This document shows, piece after piece, positions 1 through 5,439 of a DNA stretch of 5,439 nucleotides. The DNA comes from Clostridiales bacterium (lineage in GTDB: Bacteria > Bacillota > Clostridia > Oscillospirales > Acutalibacteraceae). The translations under genes were made by a program, and so were the position numbers. Every line of letters starts with the position of its first letter. Position 1 is the stretch's first letter. Below the pieces are notes generated by a model. The model did no database searches, was not told the origin of the DNA, and saw only the letters and a program-made list of their open reading frames with translations. The stretch covers positions 9,380 to 14,818 of the forward strand of contig DYBQ01000054.1 in NCBI GenBank assembly GCA_019418545.1, given 5' to 3'.

Positions 1-260
1 ATACAAAGAAAGCCGCCACAAGTATTGTTGATGACTTTACAGATATTATTTTGGACAACTTAGAAAGCGGAAACGCTGTGTCCATATATGGGTTTGGATG
101 TTTTGACATTCTTGAAAGAAAGGAGCGTAGCTGTCCAAACCCGCAAACCGGCGAAAAAGTTATCGTTCCGTCACATTGGATTCCAAGATTTTATCCTGGA
201 AACAAAATGCGGCGAGCAGTAAAGATGTGGGAGGATAACGAGAAAAGGGGGCTGGTGTAA
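1..260 (+). CDS. HU/IHF-family DNA-binding protein, 5' end missing
   Basis: This is the C-terminal 85 residues of a histone-like protein; the reading frame is open to the left edge, so the true start lies outside the window. HU/IHF proteins bind as dimers in the minor groove and bend or condense DNA. Counting from the first full codon (base 3), the family signature is plain: a helix at about 1-22, the turn IYGFGCF at 28-34, the DNA-binding beta-arm with PNPQTGE at 45-51 (P47 matches the intercalating proline), then VPSHWIPRFYPG at 55-66 and a last helix (RRAVKMW). Against standard HU of about 90 residues, some 16 N-terminal residues are missing. A TTG at 51 could be mistaken for a start, but the residues before it also fit HU helix 2. 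Residues after the last helix (EDNEKRGLV) form a short extra tail. The stop abuts the next start, implying cotranscription with the terminase genes. Whether it acts in packaging, genome condensation or gene regulation cannot be told from sequence. Confidence 0.9.
   Translation, partial: TKKAATSIVDDFTDIILDNLESGNAVSIYGFGCFDILERKERSCPNPQTGEKVIVPSHWIPRFYPGNKMRRAVKMWEDNEKRGLV
243..251 (+). promoter_or_regulatory. Ribosome binding site of the TerS-like gene
   Basis: AAAAGGGGG lies inside the end of the HU-like gene, 9 nt before the ATG at 261. It supports ATG 261 as the true start even though that codon directly follows the HU stop codon. Confidence 0.6.
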
Positions 261-1316
261 ATGGCAGACGCCCCCAAGCGACGGAAACTTGAGAAGACTT
301 CAGAACCTGTTGTAGTTAGCAATCATAAATATTATTGCTGCAGATGTGGAACTGCATACAGCAGACAAAAGGGATACTTCCCTGTGAGCCATAGTCCAAT
401 GTATCGTGGAAGTGGATACCTACCAATATGCAGCAACTGCATAGAAGAACTGTACGAACAGTATCGCTCCACGTTGGCTGATGATAAAGAGGCTATGCGT
501 AGAATCTGCATGAAGCTTGATTTATATTGGAGCGAAGATATTTACGCAATGGTTGAACGTACTGCCGGTGTACATTCGCGCATACGTAACTACATTGGCA
601 AAACAAATATCATGAAGTACATTGACAAGACGTTCGACGACACCTTGTATGAAGAAGCTCAGGCCGCAGAGAACGAGCGCAAATCAGATTCGTTCTCCTT
701 TGCAGAAAGGCCAGAAGATACAGAAGATGGTTCTGATGATAGCGTAGAGGTTGACCAAGAGCTAATTGATTTTTGGGGAGCTGGATATGCGCCTGATTTT
801 TATTTAGAGCTTGAGCGTAGATACAAAAGTTGGACAGAAGGTATCTCGGTGGTTGACCCAACAGAGCGGTCTCTTTATAGGCAAATTTGTTTGCTTGAGA
901 CTATTATCAGCAGAGATGCTGCGCATGGGAAAGCAATTGACAAGAATGTGAATGCGTTGAATAGCCTGCTTGGCAGTATGAATCTGAAGCCAGCTCAAAA
1001 GAAGAGTGAGGCAGATGCCGAGCTGGATAATATGCCGCTCGGTGTGGGAATCCAGAAATGGGAGTATTCAAGACCACTGCCCCCTACTCCCGACAATATG
1101 AAAGATGAAAGCGGTATAATCCGCAACGTGACCACATGGTTCCTCGGCCACGCCTGTAAAATGGTTGGACTGAGAAATAGTTACTGCCAGATGTATGAAG
1201 ACGCAATTAACGAATATCGAGTCAAATACCCAGAGTACGCCGAGGAGGATGACGATACCTTCCTGACAGATATCTTTGGCGATACCGGTAAGAACGAGAG
1301 TGATGGCAATGGGTGA
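261..1316 (+). CDS. Probable terminase small subunit with N-terminal zinc ribbon
   Basis: A 351-residue protein, tentatively the DNA-recognition (small) subunit of the packaging terminase. The assignment rests mainly on its place directly before the large subunit, plus a central stretch, FWGAGYAPDFYLELERRY (171-188), that resembles small-subunit-like proteins of Firmicutes phages as I recall them. Near the N terminus, after a basic segment (PKRRKLEK, 5-12), four cysteines form a CxxC...CxxC pair (C26/C29 and C57/C60), a zinc-ribbon pattern suited to DNA or protein binding. An acidic linker (about 149-167) precedes the FWG segment. Residues 185-240 look helical and could give the oligomer core. 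The C terminus is acidic (EEDDD near 332-336). It is much longer than typical small subunits (about 140-200 residues), so extra domains are likely. Its stop overlaps the TerL gene by 8 nt, suggesting translational coupling. It could instead be another DNA-binding packaging accessory protein. Confidence 0.6.
   Translation: MADAPKRRKLEKTSEPVVVSNHKYYCCRCGTAYSRQKGYFPVSHSPMYRGSGYLPICSNCIEELYEQYRSTLADDKEAMRRICMKLDLYWSEDIYAMVERTAGVHSRIRNYIGKTNIMKYIDKTFDDTLYEEAQAAENERKSDSFSFAERPEDTEDGSDDSVEVDQELIDFWGAGYAPDFYLELERRYKSWTEGISVVDPTERSLYRQICLLETIISRDAAHGKAIDKNVNALNSLLGSMNLKPAQKKSEADAELDNMPLGVGIQKWEYSRPLPPTPDNMKDESGIIRNVTTWFLGHACKMVGLRNSYCQMYEDAINEYRVKYPEYAEEDDDTFLTDIFGDTGKNESDGNG
1296..1300 (+). promoter_or_regulatory. 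Ribosome binding site deciding the TerL start
   Basis: GAGAG ends 8 nt before the ATG at 1309, a good distance. It is too close (2 nt) to the in-frame ATG at 1303 and lies downstream of the in-frame TTG at 1276. It therefore favours 1309 as the start, inside the last codons of the preceding gene. The match is short, so 1303 is not fully excluded. Confidence 0.45.
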
Positions 1317-3060
1317 GCGAAAGACTCGTTATGACCAAGTGCTTGAGGGGATGGCAATATGGGGTAGTTACTATCGAGAAAACATTGACGTTTTTGTTAA
1401 AGAATACTTGAATATTACCTATCTTAAATGGTATCAGTATGCCGTGTTATGTCTAATGAATGCTAATGTTATCTTTTTGTGGATTGCGTCACGAGGCATG
1501 GGCAAGACATTTATCACAGCTATCTTTTCGTGTGTGCGCTGTATCCTTTATCCCGGGAGCAAAGTCGTTCTGACATCTGGCACAAGAGGACAGGCTCTGC
1601 AAATCCTCGAAAAGATACAGACAGAATTGATACCGCGTTCTCCCAATTTGAAGAACGAGATAGATTTCAAAGAAACTAAGTTTTCCGGACAGGATGCCAA
1701 GGTCATGTTTAAGAATGGAAGTTACATTAAAGTTGTAACCGCCAGTGATACAGCACGTGGCAATCGTGCGAACCTTTTAGTTGTTGATGAGTTCCGTCTG
1801 GTAAAGCAGGACACCATCAGCACGGTTCTGAAAAAGTTTTTGACCGAACGCCGTGAGCCGCCATATGCAGAGCTCACGAAAGAAGAGGTTAAGCTGGAAC
1901 GAGCCAAAGAGCCGAATATGCAGTTTTACCTTTCTTCTGCTTATTTCAAAGACCATTGGTCATACGCGCAAATGCTGTCTAACTTCAGAGCTATGTTAAA
2001 TGGTGGTCGAGGGGCTTTTGTTTGCGGTCTCCCATATGAGCTTGCTATTCAAGAGGGTCGAATGTTCCGAGAGGATATTGAAAGCGACATGTTAGAACCC
2101 GACTTTAACGAACTGAAGTTCAAGATGGAGATGGAGGCTATGTGGATTGGTGGTGAAGCTGGCGCGTTCTTTGACTTTGATTCTATCTCGAAGAACAGAC
2201 GAATTCAGTATCCTATGCTACCAGACCACATGGCATCAAAGCTTGGTAACAGCCAGAAGGTAAAGATACCACCAAAGATAAACGGAGAGAAAAGAATTCT
2301 TTCTGCGGATATTGCTCTGATGTCCAGCAAGAAACATAACAACGACGCATCTGCTATCTTTATCAATCAAATGTTACCGACCAAGGCTGGACGATACACA
2401 AGCAACATTGTGTATGGCGATTGTTTTGAGGGGATGCACACCGAAGACCAAGCGTTGGTTATTCGAAAGCTGTATGATGAGTTCGCCTGTGACTACATCG
2501 TACTTGACTGCACCGGCCTCGGACTGGGTGTGTATGATGCGCTGGTAAGAGATATGGTTGACCCTGATAGCGGAGAAATATATCCCGCTCTGTCATGCTG
2601 TAATAATCAAGAGATGGCTGAGAGATGTACCACCAAAGGCGCTGATAAGGTCATATGGGCAATCAAGGGTTCACCATCTTTGAACTCTGATTGTGCAGTG
2701 CTCCTTAGAGAAGGATTCCGCAGCAGCAAGATACGGCTGCTTGTAACAGAGTATGATGCGGATACTCTGCTCGGTGATATCAGAGGATATAATTCATTAA
2801 CCCCATTAGAAAAGACGCGGCTGCAAATGCCATATGTTCATACAACTCTGCTAATTGATGAACTTGTAAAGCTGCAGCATGAAGAGTCAGGCGGGCGCGT
2901 CAGAATTTACGAGAGAGCCGGTATGCGAAAGGATAGATATTCCAGCCTGAGTTATAACTATTATGTTGCGCTTCAGATTGAAAATAAGATGAACAGAAAC
3001 AAGGTTACTGATTTTGACTCCAACAACTTTTTCATGTTCAAAGCGCCGAAGATTAAATAG
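1309..3060 (+). CDS. terL: Phage terminase large subunit (ATPase and nuclease)
   Basis: The 583-residue packaging motor: its N-terminal ATPase pumps DNA through the portal into the prohead, and its C-terminal RNase H-like nuclease cuts the concatemer. An adenine-binding Q motif (LKWYQ, 39-43) precedes Walker A ASRGMGKT (60-67, catalytic K66). Walker B LLVVDE lies at 156-161 with catalytic E161, followed by a coupling motif YLSSA (207-211). In the nuclease domain the metal-binding acids are probably D334 (LSADIA), D400 (IVLDCTG) and D542 (RKDRYSSL), with D346 nearby. All key residues are present and the length fits the family, so it looks intact. The frame is open back to a TTG at 1276, but ATG 1309 has the better ribosome site and gives an 8-nt overlap with the TerS-like gene. 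The portal gene follows after 18 nt. The packaging type (cos, pac or other) cannot be judged from sequence alone. Confidence 0.96.
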   Translation: MGERKTRYDQVLEGMAIWGSYYRENIDVFVKEYLNITYLKWYQYAVLCLMNANVIFLWIASRGMGKTFITAIFSCVRCILYPGSKVVLTSGTRGQALQILEKIQTELIPRSPNLKNEIDFKETKFSGQDAKVMFKNGSYIKVVTASDTARGNRANLLVVDEFRLVKQDTISTVLKKFLTERREPPYAELTKEEVKLERAKEPNMQFYLSSAYFKDHWSYAQMLSNFRAMLNGGRGAFVCGLPYELAIQEGRMFREDIESDMLEPDFNELKFKMEMEAMWIGGEAGAFFDFDSISKNRRIQYPMLPDHMASKLGNSQKVKIPPKINGEKRILSADIALMSSKKHNNDASAIFINQMLPTKAGRYTSNIVYGDCFEGMHTEDQALVIRKLYDEFACDYIVLDCTGLGLGVYDALVRDMVDPDSGEIYPALSCCNNQEMAERCTTKGADKVIWAIKGSPSLNSDCAVLLREGFRSSKIRLLVTEYDADTLLGDIRGYNSLTPLEKTRLQMPYVHTTLLIDELVKLQHEESGGRVRIYERAGMRKDRYSSLSYNYYVALQIENKMNRNKVTDFDSNNFFMFKAPKIK

Positions 3061-3061
3061 G

Positions 3062-3071
3062 AAGGTGGTGA
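3062..3071 (+). promoter_or_regulatory. Extended ribosome binding site of the portal gene
   Basis: AAGGTGGTGA differs by one base from the perfect anti-16S match AAGGAGGTGA. It lies 7 nt before the ATG at 3079 and fills most of the 18-nt gap after TerL. The same ten bases precede the protease-like gene at 4781-4790. Confidence 0.8.
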
Positions 3072-3078
3072 TACCTGC

Positions 3079-4569
3079 ATGGGCAAATCAAAGCGAAGTG
3101 TTTCAGGTGATTTTGATGGTGCTATCGGAATCTCAGAAAGATTTGCTGTTCTGAACCGTCTGATTACCAGAGACCTGAATAACAACACAAACACTCCAAC
3201 ATTTTCTTTGTACACCAAGGATAATATTACGGAGTATCTTAGCAACCCTTATACATACGAGCGACAGCTTCGCCGTGCTGTAACTTATATCTACGGCGCA
3301 AGCTCACACTTCAGACGGCTCATCCAGTATTTCACTGGCCTTTCTGACCTATCGTTTGTTGTATCTCCATACCGTATAGACCCAAAGACCGCAAACGTAA
3401 AGTCTGTTAATCGAAACTACCGAAAAGTTTTGAACGCTATGTCGGCTATGAATGTTCGCTCCCAATTTCCAAAGATACTAACTGTGTGTCTCAGGGAAGA
3501 TACATTTTACGGGACGATGTGGGTAACGAATGACAACATTACGATTCAGCAACTCCCATCGGATTATTGCGCTATCTCTACGATAGAAGGTAATGTATTG
3601 AATGTTACGTTTGACTTTTCATACTTTGACGCACACTCTCAATATTTGGAGTATTACCCTGCCGAGTTTCAAAGCAAGTACAGGACATATCAAAGTAACC
3701 GAAGACAAAGATGGCAGGAGCTTGACTCCCCTACTTCCTTCGCGGTAAAGTGCAACAATGATATTTTGGATTATTCCCTACCACCATTTGCAGGTATCTT
3801 AAGAGAGGTCTATAATTTAGAGGATTATAAACAACTAAAGCTTACCAAGACCACTCTTGAGAATTATGCAATGCTTGTAATGACACTTGGTATTGACGAT
3901 GAAGGAAACTGGCAGATGGATTTGGATAAGGCCAAGGAGTTCTGGAGAAATCTTGATTCGGTGTTGCCAGAGGAAATTGGCTCTGTCCTCTCCCCCATGC
4001 CGATTAACAAAATCAGTTTCGAGAAAGCGAATACCGGTGATACAAATACAATCTCAGAGGCAGAGCAGAATTTGTTTACTGCTGCCGGCGTTTCTTCCCT
4101 TCTATTCAACAATGATAAGGCTTCGGCAAACGCTCTGTTGCTTTCCATAAAGGCAGACCAAGCCATCACGTTTGGTATTGTTAAAAGTATCGAGGATGTA
4201 GTCAATCGGTTTATTCAGGCTCAAAGCTATGGTAAGAATTTCAAAGTGACATTCCTTGATTGCAGCCCATTCAACAGAAAAGAGATGGGCGACATGTATT
4301 TGAAGGCTTGTCAATATGGGCTCCCCTTTATCTCTATGTATGCCGCGTCCCAGGGAATGTCCCAGAGCGAAGTTGACTGTATGAGCTTCCTGGAGAACGA
4401 TGTGCTGAATTTGACAGAGCGGTTCGTTCCGTTACAGAGTTCTTCAACACAGAGCGCTGCATCTTCAGACGGAAACGGCGCGACAGACGAAGGTGGCGCT
4501 CCAACAAAAGATGTTGGCGACCTGACCGATTCCGGAGAGCAAAGCAGAGAGGATGGTGACGATTGGTAA
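3079..4569 (+). CDS. Phage portal protein
   Basis: A 496-residue protein that would form the dodecameric ring at one capsid vertex, through which the terminase pumps DNA and to which the tail or head-completion proteins attach. It is recognised by overall portal pattern and its place directly after TerL. An N-terminal segment rich in Arg and aromatic residues (YTYERQLRRAVTYIYGASSHFRRLI, about 58-82) is typical of the helical entry to the portal core. A core segment around 240-275 (LREVYNLEDYKQLKL) is followed by a conserved-looking stretch, AAGVSSLLFNN...SANALLLSIKADQ (335-360), characteristic of phage portals near the stem and crown. The last 44 residues (453-496) are low-complexity, rich in Ser, Gly, Asp and Glu, and probably disordered. 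ATG 3079 is chosen because of the strong ribosome site. The stop TAA shares one base with the ATG of the next gene. No frameshift or truncation is seen. The subfamily (SPP1-like or HK97-like) is not resolved by eye. Confidence 0.88.
   Translation: MGKSKRSVSGDFDGAIGISERFAVLNRLITRDLNNNTNTPTFSLYTKDNITEYLSNPYTYERQLRRAVTYIYGASSHFRRLIQYFTGLSDLSFVVSPYRIDPKTANVKSVNRNYRKVLNAMSAMNVRSQFPKILTVCLREDTFYGTMWVTNDNITIQQLPSDYCAISTIEGNVLNVTFDFSYFDAHSQYLEYYPAEFQSKYRTYQSNRRQRWQELDSPTSFAVKCNNDILDYSLPPFAGILREVYNLEDYKQLKLTKTTLENYAMLVMTLGIDDEGNWQMDLDKAKEFWRNLDSVLPEEIGSVLSPMPINKISFEKANTGDTNTISEAEQNLFTAAGVSSLLFNNDKASANALLLSIKADQAITFGIVKSIEDVVNRFIQAQSYGKNFKVTFLDCSPFNRKEMGDMYLKACQYGLPFISMYAASQGMSQSEVDCMSFLENDVLNLTERFVPLQSSSTQSAASSDGNGATDEGGAPTKDVGDLTDSGEQSREDGDDW
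4550..4559 (+). promoter_or_regulatory. Ribosome binding site deciding the small-gene start
   Basis: AGGATGGTGA, a degenerate Shine-Dalgarno inside the portal gene end, finishes 9 nt before ATG 4569. It is too close to the in-frame TTG at 4563, so ATG 4569, overlapping the portal stop as TAATG, is the preferred start. Confidence 0.5.
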
Positions 4570-4745
4570 TGGATAATTTTATCTACGTTTTTACCAAGAG
4601 CGACAGAGATAGGTTGCTATCTCTTGGGTTCACCATATTGAAAGTGGATGAGAGTACCGACATTTATGTATTCGTCAACAATGGGCAACAAAAATTCACA
4701 GTTGATGATATGAAGTTTGCCCTGTCGGACACACTAACATTTTAA
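4569..4745 (+). CDS. Small conserved-looking phage protein, function unknown
   Basis: A 58-residue protein that I do not recognise as a named family. It begins with a short strand (FIYVF, 4-8), then a charged helix (TKSDRDRLLSLG, 9-20), then alternating hydrophobic strands (FTILKV, 21-26; DIYVFV, 31-36) and a final helix-like segment (TVDDMKFAL). This reads as a compact alpha/beta fold with no membrane segment, signal peptide or cysteine. It is probably real: it starts with a 1-nt overlap on the portal stop, has a plausible ribosome site, and ends right before a hairpin. Translational coupling to the portal suggests expression at a related level and a possible role in head or portal assembly, but that is only inference from position. 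Confidence 0.72.
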   Translation: MDNFIYVFTKSDRDRLLSLGFTILKVDESTDIYVFVNNGQQKFTVDDMKFALSDTLTF

Positions 4746-4778
4746 CCCGCACAATCAATGTGCGGGATTTATTATATC
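4746..4778 (+). terminator. Hairpin, possible terminator or attenuator
   Basis: CCCGCACA (4746-4753) and TGTGCGGG (4759-4766) form a perfect 8-bp, GC-rich stem with a 5-nt loop (ATCAA). It starts on the base after the stop codon of the small gene. The following bases (ATTTATTATAT) are T-rich but interrupted by A, so this is a weak rather than classical intrinsic terminator. It may cause partial termination, protect the 3' end of the upstream message, or mark an RNA processing point between the packaging genes and the capsid genes. Confidence 0.6.
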
Positions 4779-4779
4779 C

Positions 4780-4790
4780 AAAGGTGGTGA
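4780..4790 (+). promoter_or_regulatory. Extended ribosome binding site of the protease-like gene
   Basis: AAAGGTGGTGA, one base off the ideal AAAGGAGGTGA, ends 8 nt before ATG 4799. It supports 4799 over the in-frame ATG at 4814. It lies 13 nt after the stem of the hairpin, so the hairpin does not hide it. Confidence 0.8.
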
Positions 4791-4798
4791 ACTGTTCT

Positions 4799-5439
4799 AT
4801 GGGCGAGCGTACCATGAGAATCGTGTTCTCATCCAGCATTAGCGATTTAACGGAAAAGAATTCTTCATTTGACCGTGGTGTTCTCCGTGTCGCTTATACT
4901 GGCAGGAATCGAAACAACAGCTTCATCAGCAAGGAAACATTTGAACGCTGCATGCCAAGTATCTACAACTGCCCTATTGTTTGTCGCTATGACCGAGAGG
5001 AAGATGTCATCGGTTCACATGATATGGAGTTAGTATCAGACGGTGACGGCGGGCTCAGAATCGTTAATATTACGCACCCAGTTGGTGTTATCCCTGAGAG
5101 TGCCCAATATTGGTGGGAAGAAATCGAAGACGATTCTGGGGTGCATGAATATCTATGCGTAGATGCGTTGATTTGGAAGCGGCAGGAGGCTTATAAGAAA
5201 ATCAAAGAAGATGGGATTACAGATGAATCTATGGAAATCTCTATTAAAGAGGGAGAAATGGTAGATGGTGTCTATGTAATTCATCGGTTTGAATTTACAG
5301 CGTTTTGCCTGTTAGGAACGGCTCAGCCATGTTATGAATCGGCATCGCTCGAAATGTTCTCGTGCGATGACTTCAAGAAACAACTTGCTGATATGATGCA
5401 GGAGTTAAAGGAATCATTTCAAACGGTACAACCCTCGCA
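4799..5439 (+). CDS. Probable prohead protease, 3' end missing
   Basis: The first 213 residues of a gene that runs off the right edge. Its place after the portal, where the capsid maturation protease and scaffold are expected, and its pattern suggest a serine protease that trims the scaffold and capsid proteins inside the prohead. Seen in the sequence: an N-terminal strand-rich part; a segment with pattern CPIVCRYDREEDVIGSHD (58-75) like the 'iG.hd' region of such proteases; ITHPVGVIPE (91-100); a motif DESMEISI (142-149) in which S144 is a candidate nucleophile; and FEFTAFCLLGTAQPC (164-178). Candidate histidines are H74 and H93. From about 190 the sequence turns helical and charged (DDFKKQLADMMQELKESF), which could begin a scaffold-like coiled coil. 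Seven cysteines (51, 58, 62, 120, 170, 178, 189) are many for such a protein. The catalytic assignment is by eye. It might instead be a scaffold or another capsid assembly protein. Confidence 0.6.
   Translation, partial: MGERTMRIVFSSSISDLTEKNSSFDRGVLRVAYTGRNRNNSFISKETFERCMPSIYNCPIVCRYDREEDVIGSHDMELVSDGDGGLRIVNITHPVGVIPESAQYWWEEIEDDSGVHEYLCVDALIWKRQEAYKKIKEDGITDESMEISIKEGEMVDGVYVIHRFEFTAFCLLGTAQPCYESASLEMFSCDDFKKQLADMMQELKESFQTVQPS

Noticed and set aside
51..53. TTG as start of the HU-like gene
   Set aside because: The frame is open to the left edge and the 16 residues before it fit HU helix 2, so the start lies outside the window.
261..300. Basic segment PKRRKLEK as a nuclear-localisation-like signal
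   Set aside because: A short basic run next to a zinc ribbon is ordinary in DNA-binding proteins and the context is a bacterial phage.
1276..1308. Upstream TTG (1276) and ATG (1303) as TerL starts
   Set aside because: They lack a well-spaced ribosome site; ATG 1309 has GAGAG 8 nt upstream, and the extra residues (AIPVRTRV) have no family support.
3864..4205. A 113-codon open frame on the minus strand
   Set aside because: It lies entirely inside the portal gene, has no ribosome site or recognisable motif, and all convincing genes are on the + strand; it is a shadow of portal codons. Other minus-strand frames at 610-998, 1722-1907, 2973-3245 and 4102-4314 were dismissed for the same reasons.
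4770..4775. TATTAT as a -10 promoter box before the protease gene
   Set aside because: No -35-like sequence lies about 17 bases upstream (that position falls in the GC-rich hairpin), so the bases are better read as the hairpin's tail.
1309..4813. Similar MGER starts of the TerL and protease-like proteins (1309 and 4799) as a duplicated leader
   Set aside because: Only about four residues match and the sequences diverge immediately; chance is sufficient.

Overview
The window is a slice of the head-assembly and DNA-packaging region of a tailed double-stranded DNA phage or prophage. Every gene lies on the + strand and coding is almost gap-free. The strong purine-rich Shine-Dalgarno sites (AAGGTGGTGA, AAAAGGGGG), the moderate base composition (mid-40s percent GC by eye) and the protein styles suggest a Firmicutes host, probably Clostridia-like. 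The host call is inference; nothing here identifies a species or shows whether this is a free phage or an integrated one.

Layout, left to right: (1) the 3' end of an HU/IHF-family DNA-binding protein gene, cut by the left edge; (2) a 351-residue protein with an N-terminal four-cysteine zinc-ribbon-like motif, sitting where the small terminase subunit is expected; (3) the large terminase subunit, with Walker A and B, a coupling motif and three nuclease aspartates all visible; (4) the portal protein; (5) a 58-residue protein of unknown function; (6) a GC-rich hairpin resembling a terminator or attenuator; (7) the 5' part of a probable prohead protease, possibly fused to a scaffold, running off the right edge.

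The first five genes are tightly coupled. HU stop and TerS start abut (TAA|ATG), TerS and TerL overlap by 8 nt, TerL and portal are 18 nt apart, and the portal stop overlaps the start of the small gene by 1 nt (TAATG). They are therefore probably one transcript and partly translationally coupled. The only sizeable gap (53 nt) holds the hairpin and the ribosome binding site of the protease gene. Functionally, TerS and TerL would recognise, pump and cut the genome through the portal ring, while the protease would mature the prohead. The HU-like protein may bend or condense DNA during packaging or late expression.

No RNA gene, CRISPR array, insertion sequence, attachment site or origin was seen, and no gene-free stretch exceeds 300 bases. 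The gene order is classical for a phage. The less ordinary points are the HU gene placed directly against the terminase genes, the large zinc-ribbon TerS candidate, the tiny gene after the portal, and the hairpin before the protease gene. I found no evidence of a wholly new type of system.
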